Part shown: in pieces, positions 26,868-34,506 of the stretch
How the letters are laid out: each line of letters begins with the position of its first letter
Position numbering within the stretch: position 1 is the first letter of the stretch
From: Bradyrhizobium sp. ORS 278
GTDB taxonomy: Bacteria; Pseudomonadota; Alphaproteobacteria; Rhizobiales; Xanthobacteraceae
Direction: 5' to 3'
Assembly: GCF_000026145.1 (NCBI RefSeq)
Contig: NC_009445.1
Span: 4,154,001-4,218,000 of the forward strand
DNA length: 64,000 bases
Notes under the pieces: generated by a model
The model's database searches: none
Seen by the model: the letters and a program-made list of their open reading frames with translations, nothing else
What the model was told of the DNA's origin: nothing
Position numbers and translations under genes: made by a program

Positions 26868-27086
26868 ATGTCAGCACTCGCTGATCTCATGTCGACCGCA
26901 TCGCCCCGCCCCGAGCCGCGCGGCTGCGATTTGCCGACATGCCCGGTCTGCGCCGACTCCATGATAGCCGCGGAGGCCTCGGCGTATCTGGCCGACAACG
27001 CGATCAGCTATCTCTGGACCTGCGACACCTGCGGCTATGGCTTCGTCACCAAGCATTCGGTCAAGAGCCGCTTCGTTTGCAATTGA
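26868..27086 (+). CDS. Small zinc-ribbon protein
   Basis: 72 residues with two CxxC pairs, CPVC (26-29) and CDTC (around 52-55), typical of a zinc ribbon, separated by a helix (MIAAEASAYLADNAISYLW). The end GYGFVTKHSVKSRFVC carries one more Cys. The ATG has an excellent AGGAGG seven bases upstream. It is probably a nucleic-acid or protein-binding micro-protein. I do not recognise a named family. Confidence 0.7.
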   Translation: MSALADLMSTASPRPEPRGCDLPTCPVCADSMIAAEASAYLADNAISYLWTCDTCGYGFVTKHSVKSRFVCN

Positions 27087-27237
27087 TCGCGTGCAACTGA
27101 ACGGCCACGCTGCATGAACGTTCCACGACGCGATGCCGCTGTCATCGCGTCGGAACGATCCGCAAGGCGTCAGACGATCTCCCCGACATTCCCAGCATCA
27201 TGCGCCGCAAAGAACGCGCGCAGAGTCTTGCGCGCCG

Positions 27238-28392
27238 TCAGGCGGCCCGCGGAGCGATGTCGCCGCGGGCCCAATCGGCCTTGGTGCGCGCGTAGAACTC
27301 CGTGAAGCGGCCCTGCGCGATGGCTTCGCGCATTCCGGCCATCAGCTGCTGGAAATAGGCGATGTTGATCTCCGACAGCAGCGTGGCGCCGAGCGCCTCG
27401 CCCGCCTTGATCAGATGGTGCAGATAGGCGCGTGCATAGGTCCGCGCTGGCGCCCACGGACTTTCCTCGTCCAGCGGCCTGGCGTCGTCGGCGTGGCGCG
27501 CGTTACGCAGATTGACCGGCCCGAAGCGCGTATAGGCGACGCCATGGCGGCCGTTGCGGGTCGGCAGCACGCAGTCGAACATGTCGACGCCGCGCTTCAC
27601 CGACTCCAGCAGATCGTCGGGCGTGCCGACGCCCATCAGATAACGCGGCCGGTCGGCCGGCAGCGCCGGCACGGTGGCCTCGATCATCTCCAGCATCACC
27701 GCCTGCGGCTCGCCGACGGCGAGACCGCCGATCGCATAGCCATGGAAGCCGATATCGACCAGCGCCTCGGCGCTCGCCACCCGCAGCGCGGGGACGTCGC
27801 CGCCCTGCACGATGCCGAACAGCATATAGCCGTCGGGCGCACTCTCGAAGGCGCGGCGGCAGCGCTCGGCCCAGCGTAGCGACAGCCGCATCGCGCGCTC
27901 GACATCGGCGGGCTCGGCCGGCAGCCGCACGCATTCGTCGAGTTGCATCGCGATGTCGGAGTTGAACAGGCGCTGCACCTCGATCGCCCGCTCCGGCGTC
28001 AGCTCGATCTTGGCACCGTCGATATGCGAGCGGAACGTCACCCCCTGCTCCGTCAGCTTCCGCAAGCCCGACAGCGACATCACCTGGAATCCGCCGGAAT
28101 CGGTCAGCATCGGGCCGCCCCAGCCAGTGAAGCGCTGCAGGCCGCCGAGCGCGGCGATCCGCTCCGCGGTCGGCCGCAGCATCAGGTGATAGGTGTTGCC
28201 GAGCACGATGTCGGCGCCGGCCTCGCGCACGTCGCGCCAGTGGATGCCCTTCATGGCGCCGGCGGTGCCGACCGGCATGAAGGCCGGGGTGCGGACCACG
28301 CCATGCGGTGTGGTCAGCCGGCCGGTGCGGGCCGCACCATCGGTGCCGAGTAGCTCGAAATGGTTGGGAAGGTCGTTAGCCGGGGAGCTCAT
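27238..28392 (-). CDS. tgt: Queuine tRNA-ribosyltransferase
   Basis: 384 residues, the usual length. Exchanges guanine 34 in GU(N) tRNAs for preQ1. The substrate loop [12 protein letters not shown] contains the catalytic Asp, and [18 protein letters not shown] and the second nucleophile region [15 protein letters not shown] are canonical. The zinc-site cysteines expected after this motif cannot be confirmed: the segment reads [20 protein letters not shown], where most bacterial Tgt have a C.C..C site, so this copy seems to lack the zinc ligands. Queuosine partner queA lies upstream on the same strand, separated by the oppositely oriented asd. Confidence 0.9.
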   Translation of the reverse strand: MSSPANDLPNHFELLGTDGAARTGRLTTPHGVVRTPAFMPVGTAGAMKGIHWRDVREAGADIVLGNTYHLMLRPTAERIAALGGLQRFTGWGGPMLTDSGGFQVMSLSGLRKLTEQGVTFRSHIDGAKIELTPERAIEVQRLFNSDIAMQLDECVRLPAEPADVERAMRLSLRWAERCRRAFESAPDGYMLFGIVQGGDVPALRVASAEALVDIGFHGYAIGGLAVGEPQAVMLEMIEATVPALPADRPRYLMGVGTPDDLLESVKRGVDMFDCVLPTRNGRHGVAYTRFGPVNLRNARHADDARPLDEESPWAPARTYARAYLHHLIKAGEALGATLLSEINIAYFQQLMAGMREAIAQGRFTEFYARTKADWARGDIAPRAA

Positions 28393-28461
28393 GGCCGGCT
28401 TATTGCGTCAGGATGGCGCCCGATTCAACCGCGATCGGCGGGATTTCGCCGTGATCGGCTG

Positions 28462-28490
28462 TTGACGGCGGAACCGGCCGTCCCTATGGT
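28462..28490 (+). promoter_or_regulatory. Sigma70-like promoter of the asd leader
   Basis: TTGACG, a 17-bp spacer and TATGGT. Transcription would begin near 28497, almost at the ATG of a leader ORF at 28499, making that ORF nearly leaderless. A good -35/-10 pair at ideal spacing is rare in DNA this GC-rich. Confidence 0.6.
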
Positions 28491-28498
28491 CCCGCGCC

Positions 28499-28570
28499 AT
28501 GTCGACCTCGACCAAACGCACGACGAAAACCACCAAGCCCCAGGGGGACTCGGGAGGCGTGCGCGCGTAA
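28499..28570 (+). CDS. Candidate Thr/Lys-rich leader peptide of asd
   Basis: A 23-codon ORF beginning MSTSTKRTTKTTK, with six Thr and three Lys codons among the first 13, then PQGDSGG and a TAA stop. Threonine and lysine are end products of the pathway that asd serves. The ORF sits between a sigma70-like promoter and an intrinsic terminator directly before asd, the layout of ribosome-mediated attenuation, as for thrL in enterobacteria. Translation would be leaderless or nearly so, as for trpL in rhizobia. The evidence is positional and compositional; no expression data. Confidence 0.55.
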   Translation: MSTSTKRTTKTTKPQGDSGGVRA

Positions 28571-28600
28571 TCGACCTCGATCGCGACCATCTTCGAATCG

Positions 28601-28634
28601 AAGCCCCGCCTGATGCAGGTCCGGGGCTTTTTTT
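28601..28634 (+). terminator. Attenuator-type terminator before asd
   Basis: AAGCCCCG pairs with CGGGGCTT, with an inner CCTG-ATG-CAGG stem, and is followed by TTTTTTT. It lies between the leader ORF and asd (GTG at 28666), where there is no other upstream gene on this strand to terminate. The leader's GGGGGA and AGGCG segments can pair with its 5' arm as a possible antiterminator. Confidence 0.75.
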
Positions 28635-28665
28635 ATGCCCAAATTCCAACCGGAGAGTCTTAGAC

Positions 28666-29691
28666 GTGTCCCACGATCCCACCATTGCCATCGTCGGCGT
28701 CACCGGCGCCGTCGGCGCCGAGTTCATCGCCACCCTGGACCGCCGCAACGTCCGCGTCGGCAAGCTCAAGGCGCTGGCGAGCGCCCGCTCGGCCGGGCAG
28801 ACCCTGACCTTCCGCGGCCAGACGATCGTGATCGAGGAGCTCACCGAGCGCTCGTTCGAGGGCGTCGACATCGCGCTGTTCTCGGCCGGCAGCGGCATCT
28901 CCAAGAAGTTCGCTCCGATCGCGGTACGCTCGGGCGCCGTCGTGGTCGATAACTCCTCCGCCTTCCGCATGGACCCGAACGTTCCGCTGGTGATCCCGGA
29001 GATCAACGCCCGCCGCATCCGCGACCACAAGGGCATCATCGCCAACCCGAACTGCGCGGCGATCACCGCGCTGGTGCCGCTGTGGCCGATCCACCAGCAG
29101 AACCGCATCAAGCGCGTGATCATCTCGACCTACCAGGCCGCCAGCGGCGCCGGCGCGGCGGCGATGGACGAGCTGGTGCAGTCGACCCGCGCGAGCCTCA
29201 ACGGCCAGGTCTACGCGCCCAAGGTGATGCCGCACCCGTTCGCCTTCAACCTGTTCAGCCACAACACCGCCATCGATCCCGACACCGGCTACAACGACGA
29301 AGAGACCAAGGTCATCAACGAGACCCGCAAGATCTTCGAGGATGAGGGCATCGCGATCGGCGTCACCTGCGTCCGCGTGCCGGTGCTGCGCGCCCATTGC
29401 GAGGCCATCACCTTCGAATGCGAGACGCCGATCACGGAAGACGACGTCCGCCGCATCCTCGCCACCGCCCCGGGCGTGCGCATCGTCGACGACCGCGCGA
29501 AGAACTACTTCCCGATGCCGGTCGACGCCTCCGGCCAGGACGACGTGCTGGTGGGTCGTATCCGCAAGGATCTGTCGGATCCCTCCGGCCACTCCATCGC
29601 GATGTTCGTCGCCGCCGACCAGCTGCTCAAGGGCGCCGCGCTGAACGCGGTGCAGATCGCGGAGCTCCTGCCGGAGCGGGCGATGGCGTAA
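28666..29691 (+). CDS. asd: Aspartate-semialdehyde dehydrogenase
   Basis: 341 residues. Reduces aspartyl phosphate to aspartate semialdehyde, the branch point to lysine, diaminopimelate, threonine and methionine. The NADP loop GVTGAVGAEF, catalytic Cys130 in NPNCAAI, QAASGAGAAAMDEL and RVPVLRAHCEAI are all present. The frame is open far upstream, but the GTG at 28666 gives the canonical MSHDPTIAIVG start with GGAGAG eight bases before it. It is inserted, on the opposite strand, between tgt and queA. Its leader has attenuator-like structure. Confidence 0.95.
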   Translation: MSHDPTIAIVGVTGAVGAEFIATLDRRNVRVGKLKALASARSAGQTLTFRGQTIVIEELTERSFEGVDIALFSAGSGISKKFAPIAVRSGAVVVDNSSAFRMDPNVPLVIPEINARRIRDHKGIIANPNCAAITALVPLWPIHQQNRIKRVIISTYQAASGAGAAAMDELVQSTRASLNGQVYAPKVMPHPFAFNLFSHNTAIDPDTGYNDEETKVINETRKIFEDEGIAIGVTCVRVPVLRAHCEAITFECETPITEDDVRRILATAPGVRIVDDRAKNYFPMPVDASGQDDVLVGRIRKDLSDPSGHSIAMFVAADQLLKGAALNAVQIAELLPERAMA

Positions 29692-29721
29692 GGCGGGCAC
29701 GCGCTCGCGACATTCCCAACT

Positions 29722-29820
29722 GTCATCACCCGCGAAGGCGGGTGATCCAGTATTCACCGGCACCTGTTCTCAGCCGAGCCGCCGCGGCGTACTGGATTCC
29801 CCGCCTTCGCGGGGAATGAC
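29722..29820. repeat. Palindromic repeat family A, copy 1
   Basis: A ~99-bp element with 31-nt imperfect terminal inverted repeats (GTCATYACCCGCGAAGGCGG...ATCCAGTA). The second copy in this window is at 54394-54495. No ORF; the type is a dispersed REP/MITE-like palindrome. Confidence 0.8.
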
Positions 29821-29864
29821 GATGAAGATTGTGGCGAACGATGCCTGCTAAACGCTCTGAAGCT

Positions 29865-29999
29865 GTAGGGTGGGCAAAGGCGAGACACCGCTCTCTCCTC
29901 ACATGCGATCGCAGTGGCGCCGTGCCCACCGTCTCGCCGCGCAACGCGCTGATCGACGGTGGGCACGCGTCGCCTTCGGCGCCGCTTTGCCCACCCTAC
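29865..29999. repeat. Palindromic repeat family B
   Basis: A 135-bp element bounded by GTAGGGTGGGCAAAG and its exact inverse CTTTGCCCACCCTAC, with internal partial palindromes (GTGCCCACC / GGTGGGCAC). I recall this ending from many Bradyrhizobium intergenic regions. It lies just after the queA stop. Confidence 0.75.
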
Positions 30000-30010
30000 G
30001 ATTTTGCGCC

Positions 30011-31105
30011 CTACGGCTCGACCACGCGCTCGTCCGGTTGCCGGAACAACAAGCACGCATCGCCATAGGAATAGAAGCGGTAGCCGCTCTCGATCGCATG
30101 CGCATACGCCGCCTGCATCGTCTCCAGGCCGGCAAAGGCGGAGACCAGCATGAACAGGGTCGAGCGCGGCAGATGGAAGTTGGTCATCAGGATGTCGACC
30201 GCTCGGAAGCGATAGCCCGGCGTGATGAAGATCGAGGTCTCCGCCTCGAACGGCGCGATGGTGCCGTCGGGCAGCGCGGCGCTTTCCAGCAGTCGCATCG
30301 ACGTGGTGCCGACTGCGACGATACGGCCGCCTTCGGCTTTGGCCTGGTTCAGCGCTGCGGCGGTCTCCGGCGTGAGGCTGCCCCACTCCGCGTGCATGCG
30401 GTGGCCTTCGGTGTCCTCGACCTTGACCGGGAGAAACGTTCCCGCGCCGACATGCAGGGTGACGCGCTGCAACCCGACGCCGCGCGCGCGCAGGCGCTGC
30501 TCCAGCGCGGGCGTAAAGTGCAACCCGGCGGTGGGCGCGGCCACCGCGCCCTCCTTGGCCGCGAACATGGTCTGATAGTCCTGCGCGTCCTGCTCGTCGG
30601 CCGGCCGCTTGCCGGCGATGTAGGGCGGCAGCGGCGGCCGGCCGAGATCGGCGATCGCCTGATCGAGCGCCGGGCCGTGGAACACGAAGGACAGCGTCAC
30701 CTCGCCCTCCTCGCCCTTGGCCTCGACGGTCGCGTCGAGATGGCCGAGCAGGCAGACCTTGCCCTCATTGCCGAAGCGGATCGTGTCGCCGGCTAAGAGC
30801 TTCTTGGCCGGCCGGACCAGCGCCTGCCAGCGCGAGCCGTCGAGCCGCTTGATCAGGGTCGCCTCGATCTTGGCCTCGGTCTCGCGGCTGATGCGGCGGC
30901 CGGACAGCTGGGCTGCGATCACCTTGGTGTCGTTGACGACGAGTTGGTCGCCCGGCTCCAGCCAGTCCGGCAGATCGCCGATGGTGCGGTCGCGCAGCAC
31001 GCCATCGCCCTGCACCACGAGCATGCGCGCCGCCTCGCGCGGGCTCGCCGGGCGCAGCGCGATGTTCTCGGGCGGAAGATGGAAATCGAACAGGTCGGTG
31101 CGCAT
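30011..31105 (-). CDS. queA: S-adenosylmethionine:tRNA ribosyltransferase-isomerase
   Basis: 364 residues. It moves the ribosyl part of AdoMet onto preQ1-tRNA to make epoxyqueuosine. Canonical stretches include [20 protein letters not shown] at the start, [46 protein letters not shown] and [19 protein letters not shown]. The open frame extends to 31171, but ATG 31105 matches the family start. It acts in the same modification pathway as tgt nearby. Confidence 0.95.
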   Translation of the reverse strand: MRTDLFDFHLPPENIALRPASPREAARMLVVQGDGVLRDRTIGDLPDWLEPGDQLVVNDTKVIAAQLSGRRISRETEAKIEATLIKRLDGSRWQALVRPAKKLLAGDTIRFGNEGKVCLLGHLDATVEAKGEEGEVTLSFVFHGPALDQAIADLGRPPLPPYIAGKRPADEQDAQDYQTMFAAKEGAVAAPTAGLHFTPALEQRLRARGVGLQRVTLHVGAGTFLPVKVEDTEGHRMHAEWGSLTPETAAALNQAKAEGGRIVAVGTTSMRLLESAALPDGTIAPFEAETSIFITPGYRFRAVDILMTNFHLPRSTLFMLVSAFAGLETMQAAYAHAIESGYRFYSYGDACLLFRQPDERVVEP

Positions 31106-31274
31106 GGCTCTTGGCTCAGCTCTTGGCTCAACATTTTCAGTGTGACGGCGCTCATCGGCCGGGCGGGTCAACCGATGAACGTATCGAGGGCTTCGCCGCC
31201 CTTGCTTATCCTGCTCCGAATACCACTAATTGGAACCTGGAACTTCCGCGGCGATCGGCTTCGCCTTCGTAGCA

Positions 31275-31946
31275 ATGGACCTGATCATGGCAATCACGAT
31301 TCCTGCGCGCGCCAGCGCCATCCTGCTCCTGACCGGCCTCGTGCTGGGCGGCTCAGCAGTCGCCCGGGCTCAGGAGGTCGATTGCGCGGCGGTCCAGGGG
31401 AGCGCAACCCCGATCGAGATGCGTTACCACCGCACGAACGGAGCGCTCGTCATCATCCAGTCGGATCGTGCAAGCCATGACAATTTCACGGTCTGGAGCC
31501 GGACCGAAACGCCGCAGGGAGTGATCGTCTCACGATCTACCTTTGTCGGCGGCTTGATGTCGGAAAGTCAGGATACGACGAATTTCGGGGGCACGATCCG
31601 TACCTATCACAAGACTTATGCGTTCGAGGGACTACCGGGAGATTTCGATCGCAAGTCCGACATCGACTACAAGATCATCATCACGACCCGAATGCAGGAC
31701 GGCAGCACGACGAAGTCGGTCGTCCTTCAGAAGTACCGGTTCAAATACGCAAGCACGCGCAAGGTCGGACCCTGCGAGCTCGTTATCGTCCATGCTACGG
31801 CCGAGGTCGAGATACCTCCGTCGCCGGTCAAGAACCACATCGCTCAGGTCTACTTGCCCGAGCTGAATCTAGGTGCCGGTGACCCGATAGAGCCAACGAT
31901 CGAAGGCGTCACGACCAGCTTCGTGCCGATCACGCCGCTGCAATGA
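31275..31946 (+). CDS. Exported protein of unknown function
   Basis: 223 residues. An N-terminal signal peptide (ARASAILLLTGLVLGGSAVA, cut near ARA-QEV) is followed by a beta-rich mature part with two Cys (VDCAAV and VGPCEL) likely to form a disulfide. The frame is open upstream to 31230; ATG 31275 or 31287 both preserve the signal peptide. It is inserted on + in the otherwise - queA/cyclophilin block, so it is an independent unit. No family recognised. Confidence 0.6.
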   Translation: MDLIMAITIPARASAILLLTGLVLGGSAVARAQEVDCAAVQGSATPIEMRYHRTNGALVIIQSDRASHDNFTVWSRTETPQGVIVSRSTFVGGLMSESQDTTNFGGTIRTYHKTYAFEGLPGDFDRKSDIDYKIIITTRMQDGSTTKSVVLQKYRFKYASTRKVGPCELVIVHATAEVEIPPSPVKNHIAQVYLPELNLGAGDPIEPTIEGVTTSFVPITPLQ

Positions 31947-32043
31947 GCAATTCATCCGACCACAGACGATCGTTCCGTGCGGCCAACCCGACGCTCCAGG
32001 CGCGCATCTTCGATGCGCCCCGGAGTGCCCGGCGATGAATCGC

Positions 32044-32508
32044 TCAGGCCGCGTCGGCGGCCATGTAGGCCTTCACGATCTTGTCGGGGTTCTGCACCGG
32101 CTCGCCGCGCTTGATCTTGTCGACGTTGTCCATGCCCTCGGTGACCTTGCCCCAGACGGTGTACTGCTTGTCCAGGAAGCGGGCGTCGTCGAAGCAGATG
32201 AAGAACTGGCTGTCGCCGGAATCCGGGTTGGCGGCGCGGGCCATCGAGGCGGTGCCGCGGACGTGCGGCTCGGCGTTGAACTCGGCCTTCAGCTTCTTGC
32301 CGGAGCCGCCCATGCCGGTGCCCTGCGGGCAGCCGGTCTGCGCCATGAAGCCGTCGATCACGCGGTGAAAGACGATGCCGTCATAGAAGCCCTCGCGGAC
32401 GAGCTCCTTGATGCGCGCGACGTGGTTCGGCGCCAGATCCGGGCGCATCTCGATGGTCACGGGGCCCTGGGTGGTTTCGAGGATCAAGGTATTTTCGGTC
32501 ACAGCCAT
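32044..32508 (-). CDS. Cytoplasmic peptidyl-prolyl isomerase (cyclophilin)
   Basis: 154 residues, no signal peptide. Cyclophilin signature: FHRVIDGFMAQTGCPQGTG, the core ARAANPDSGDSQFFICF, and the conserved YTVWGKVTEGMDNVDKIKRG. It speeds cis-trans isomerisation of X-Pro bonds in the cytoplasm (PpiB-like). It follows an exported cyclophilin in the same direction, with a 254-bp gap that holds no gene. Confidence 0.92.
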   Translation of the reverse strand: MAVTENTLILETTQGPVTIEMRPDLAPNHVARIKELVREGFYDGIVFHRVIDGFMAQTGCPQGTGMGGSGKKLKAEFNAEPHVRGTASMARAANPDSGDSQFFICFDDARFLDKQYTVWGKVTEGMDNVDKIKRGEPVQNPDKIVKAYMAADAA

Positions 32509-32762
32509 GCTGGTCTCTCAGGTTCTGGTTGAAATGATGAGGGGCAGGACGCCGGGGTCTGACAGGTCGCGGCACCCTCTCGTGTGCGGCCGCCACCCCT
32601 CCTGACGGCGATCCGGGCACAACGAGGCCCGGGCGATGCGGGTCCAGAATAGACCCAACGCGCTTAAAGCTGAAGCCGCCCGTCCTGTCGATGCAACCGG
32701 CGGCGCGTGGCAAAGGTTTCCTTAAGGCGCGGGAACCCGGGCGGATGCCCTGCTCTCTCCGG

Positions 32763-33326
32763 CTACTTGGTGTCCGAGGCGACCTGGACCTTGACCATCT
32801 TGTCGGGATCGGTCACGGCGCCGCCTGCCGAGCCCGGAGGCGCCTTCTTCAGCTTGTCGACCACGTCCATGCCCTGCACGACCTCGCCGATCACCGTGTA
32901 CTGACCGTTGAGGAACGACGCATCGCCGAAGCAGATGAAGAACTGCGAGTTGGCGGAATCGACGCTGTCGCCGCGGCGGGCCATGCCGACGGTGCCGCGC
33001 TTAAACGGCGTCTGCGAAAACTCCTGCTTCAGGTTCGGATATTTCGAGCCGCCGGTGCCGTTGAAGTTCTGGCCGTCGCCGGTCTGCGCCATGAAGCCGT
33101 CCATGACGCGGTGGAACGGCACGTTGTTGTAGAAGCCCTCGCGCGCCAAGGTCTTCAGCCGCTCGGCATGCTGGGGCGCGAGATCGGTGCGCAGCTTGAT
33201 GACGATGCGGCCCTTGGTGGTGTCGATCACCAGCGCGTTCTGCTTGTCGAGGCCGGCGGGCAGCGACTGCGCCAGGGCCGGGACCGCGAACACGAGAGCG
33301 AAGACGAAGGCGAGAGCGCGGATCAT
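32763..33326 (-). CDS. Periplasmic peptidyl-prolyl isomerase (cyclophilin)
   Basis: 187 residues. Signal peptide MIRALAFVFALVFAVPALAQ, then the cyclophilin core FHRVMDGFMAQTGDGQNFNG, SANSQFFICFGDA and YTVIGEVVQGMDVVDKLKKA. Exported counterpart of the cytoplasmic enzyme downstream, and likely a fold helper for envelope proteins (PpiA-like). ATG 33326 has GGAG five bases upstream. Confidence 0.92.
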   Translation of the reverse strand: MIRALAFVFALVFAVPALAQSLPAGLDKQNALVIDTTKGRIVIKLRTDLAPQHAERLKTLAREGFYNNVPFHRVMDGFMAQTGDGQNFNGTGGSKYPNLKQEFSQTPFKRGTVGMARRGDSVDSANSQFFICFGDASFLNGQYTVIGEVVQGMDVVDKLKKAPPGSAGGAVTDPDKMVKVQVASDTK

Positions 33327-33381
33327 GGCAACTCCGATGAGATGAGAGGTGAGAGGAATGAGCTAGAAAGACGCCGGACCG

Positions 33382-33876
33382 TCAGGCGAACTTGGCTTTC
33401 AGCGGGGCCACCACCGACGGCGGGACGAAATGCGAGATCTCGCCGCCCATCGCGGCGATCTGGCGGACGAGACTCGCCGTGATCGGACGCACCGGGACGG
33501 ACGCCGGCACGAACACGGTCTGGATCGACGGCGCCATCGTCTGGTTCATGCCGGCGAGTTGCATCTCGTAGTCGAGATCGGTACCGTCGCGCAGGCCGCG
33601 GATCATCAGGATCGCGCCCGCCTGCTGCGCTGCCGTCACCGTGAGATTGTCATAGGTCGAGGCGTCGAACGCGCAGCCGGCTGCGGACGCGACCGGGCCG
33701 AACACCTCATGGGCCATCGCCAGCCGCTCCTCGGTCGAGAACAGCGGCTTCTTGCCGTGATGCACGCCGACCGCGACGATGAGCTTGTCGCAGAGATGGA
33801 CGGCTTGGCGGACCACGTCGAGATGGCCGTTGGTGACGGGATCGAACGAGCCCGGATAGAGCGCAATGCGTTGCAT
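33382..33876 (-). CDS. coaD: Phosphopantetheine adenylyltransferase
   Basis: 164 residues. Penultimate step of coenzyme A synthesis, adenylating 4'-phosphopantetheine. The nucleotidyltransferase motif [16 protein letters not shown] with T/Hx[22 protein letters not shown] and the ISTSLVRQIA-like end ([20 protein letters not shown]) are canonical. It is the first gene of the coaD-cyclophilin run. Confidence 0.95.
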   Translation of the reverse strand: MQRIALYPGSFDPVTNGHLDVVRQAVHLCDKLIVAVGVHHGKKPLFSTEERLAMAHEVFGPVASAAGCAFDASTYDNLTVTAAQQAGAILMIRGLRDGTDLDYEMQLAGMNQTMAPSIQTVFVPASVPVRPITASLVRQIAAMGGEISHFVPPSVVAPLKAKFA

Positions 33877-34096
33877 GCGCCCGTCCTATACCGCCCGGAA
33901 CAGCCGGGCAAGCCGCCGACGCCCGGGCTGGCGCGGCTGTGATGGCGGTACCCGGTTGTTTGCGCTGCGACGACGCCTACCGGAACTGCAGCCGCTTACC
34001 GCGATTGTTTCGTCGGAACCTCGGCCACGAAACACATCGATACGGCGATGAAACCAAATCGGTCGCCGCGCGAAAGCGTCTCGAAACCGGAACTGG

Positions 34097-34112
34097 TTAA
34101 TAAATCCTTAAC
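34097..34112 (+). promoter_or_regulatory. CtrA box, exact consensus
   Basis: TTAATAAATCCTTAAC is an exact TTAA-N7-TTAAC match, 39 bp before the ATG of a small exported protein. Cell-cycle control by CtrA is inferred from the site only. Confidence 0.55.
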
Positions 34113-34150
34113 GAACGACGGGCCGAACGGCCCAACCACAGGGGACCGTC

Positions 34151-34408
34151 ATGATCAAAGCGCTTTCTGCCGTCGCCGCAGCCGGCCTCGTGGCTGCCGC
34201 CCTCACCGTCCTGCCCGGCCTTGCTCCGGAGGTGAACGCCAGCGTGCCGCAGCCGCTGGCCAAGGGCGATCGCCTGGACTTCCGCCCGATCGGCCGCGAC
34301 TGTTCGCAGCAGGCCTGGCCGAACTTCGAGGCCGCCTGCCTGCGCGGCGCGGGAACGAAATCGACGATCCGCGAGGCGCGGATCGTCGGGGTCGAACGGA
34401 CGCAGTAA
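34151..34408 (+). CDS. Small exported protein with candidate CtrA control
   Basis: 85 residues. Signal-peptide-like start MIKALSAVAAAGLVAAALTV, cleavage probably near VNA-SVP; the mature part is about 55 residues with two Cys (RDCSQQAWPNFEAACLR) that may pair, and a basic end. ATG with AGGGGACC upstream. Small proteins of this type are common and uncharacterised in rhizobia. An exact CtrA box lies 39 bp upstream. Confidence 0.65.
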   Translation: MIKALSAVAAAGLVAAALTVLPGLAPEVNASVPQPLAKGDRLDFRPIGRDCSQQAWPNFEAACLRGAGTKSTIREARIVGVERTQ

Positions 34409-34455
34409 TAGCGAATAGCGAATAGCGAATAGCGAATAGCGAATAGCGAATAGGT
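34409..34455 (+). repeat. Heptanucleotide tandem repeat TAGCGAA, six copies
   Basis: Six exact TAGCGAA units directly after the TAA stop, with inverse copies TTCGCTA and TTCGCCA at 34466-34500. The two arms can fold into a long hairpin between the convergent exported-protein gene and gyrA. Confidence 0.85.
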
Positions 34456-34506
34456 GAGACCTGATTCGCTTCCCTATTCGCTACTCCCTATTCGCCATTC
34501 GCCTGT

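Noticed and set aside
31228..31250. EcfG (general stress) promoter GGAAC-N16/17-CGTT before the exported-protein gene
   Set aside because: GGAAC is present but no CGTT occurs at the right distance; same for the GGAAC cluster at 40433.
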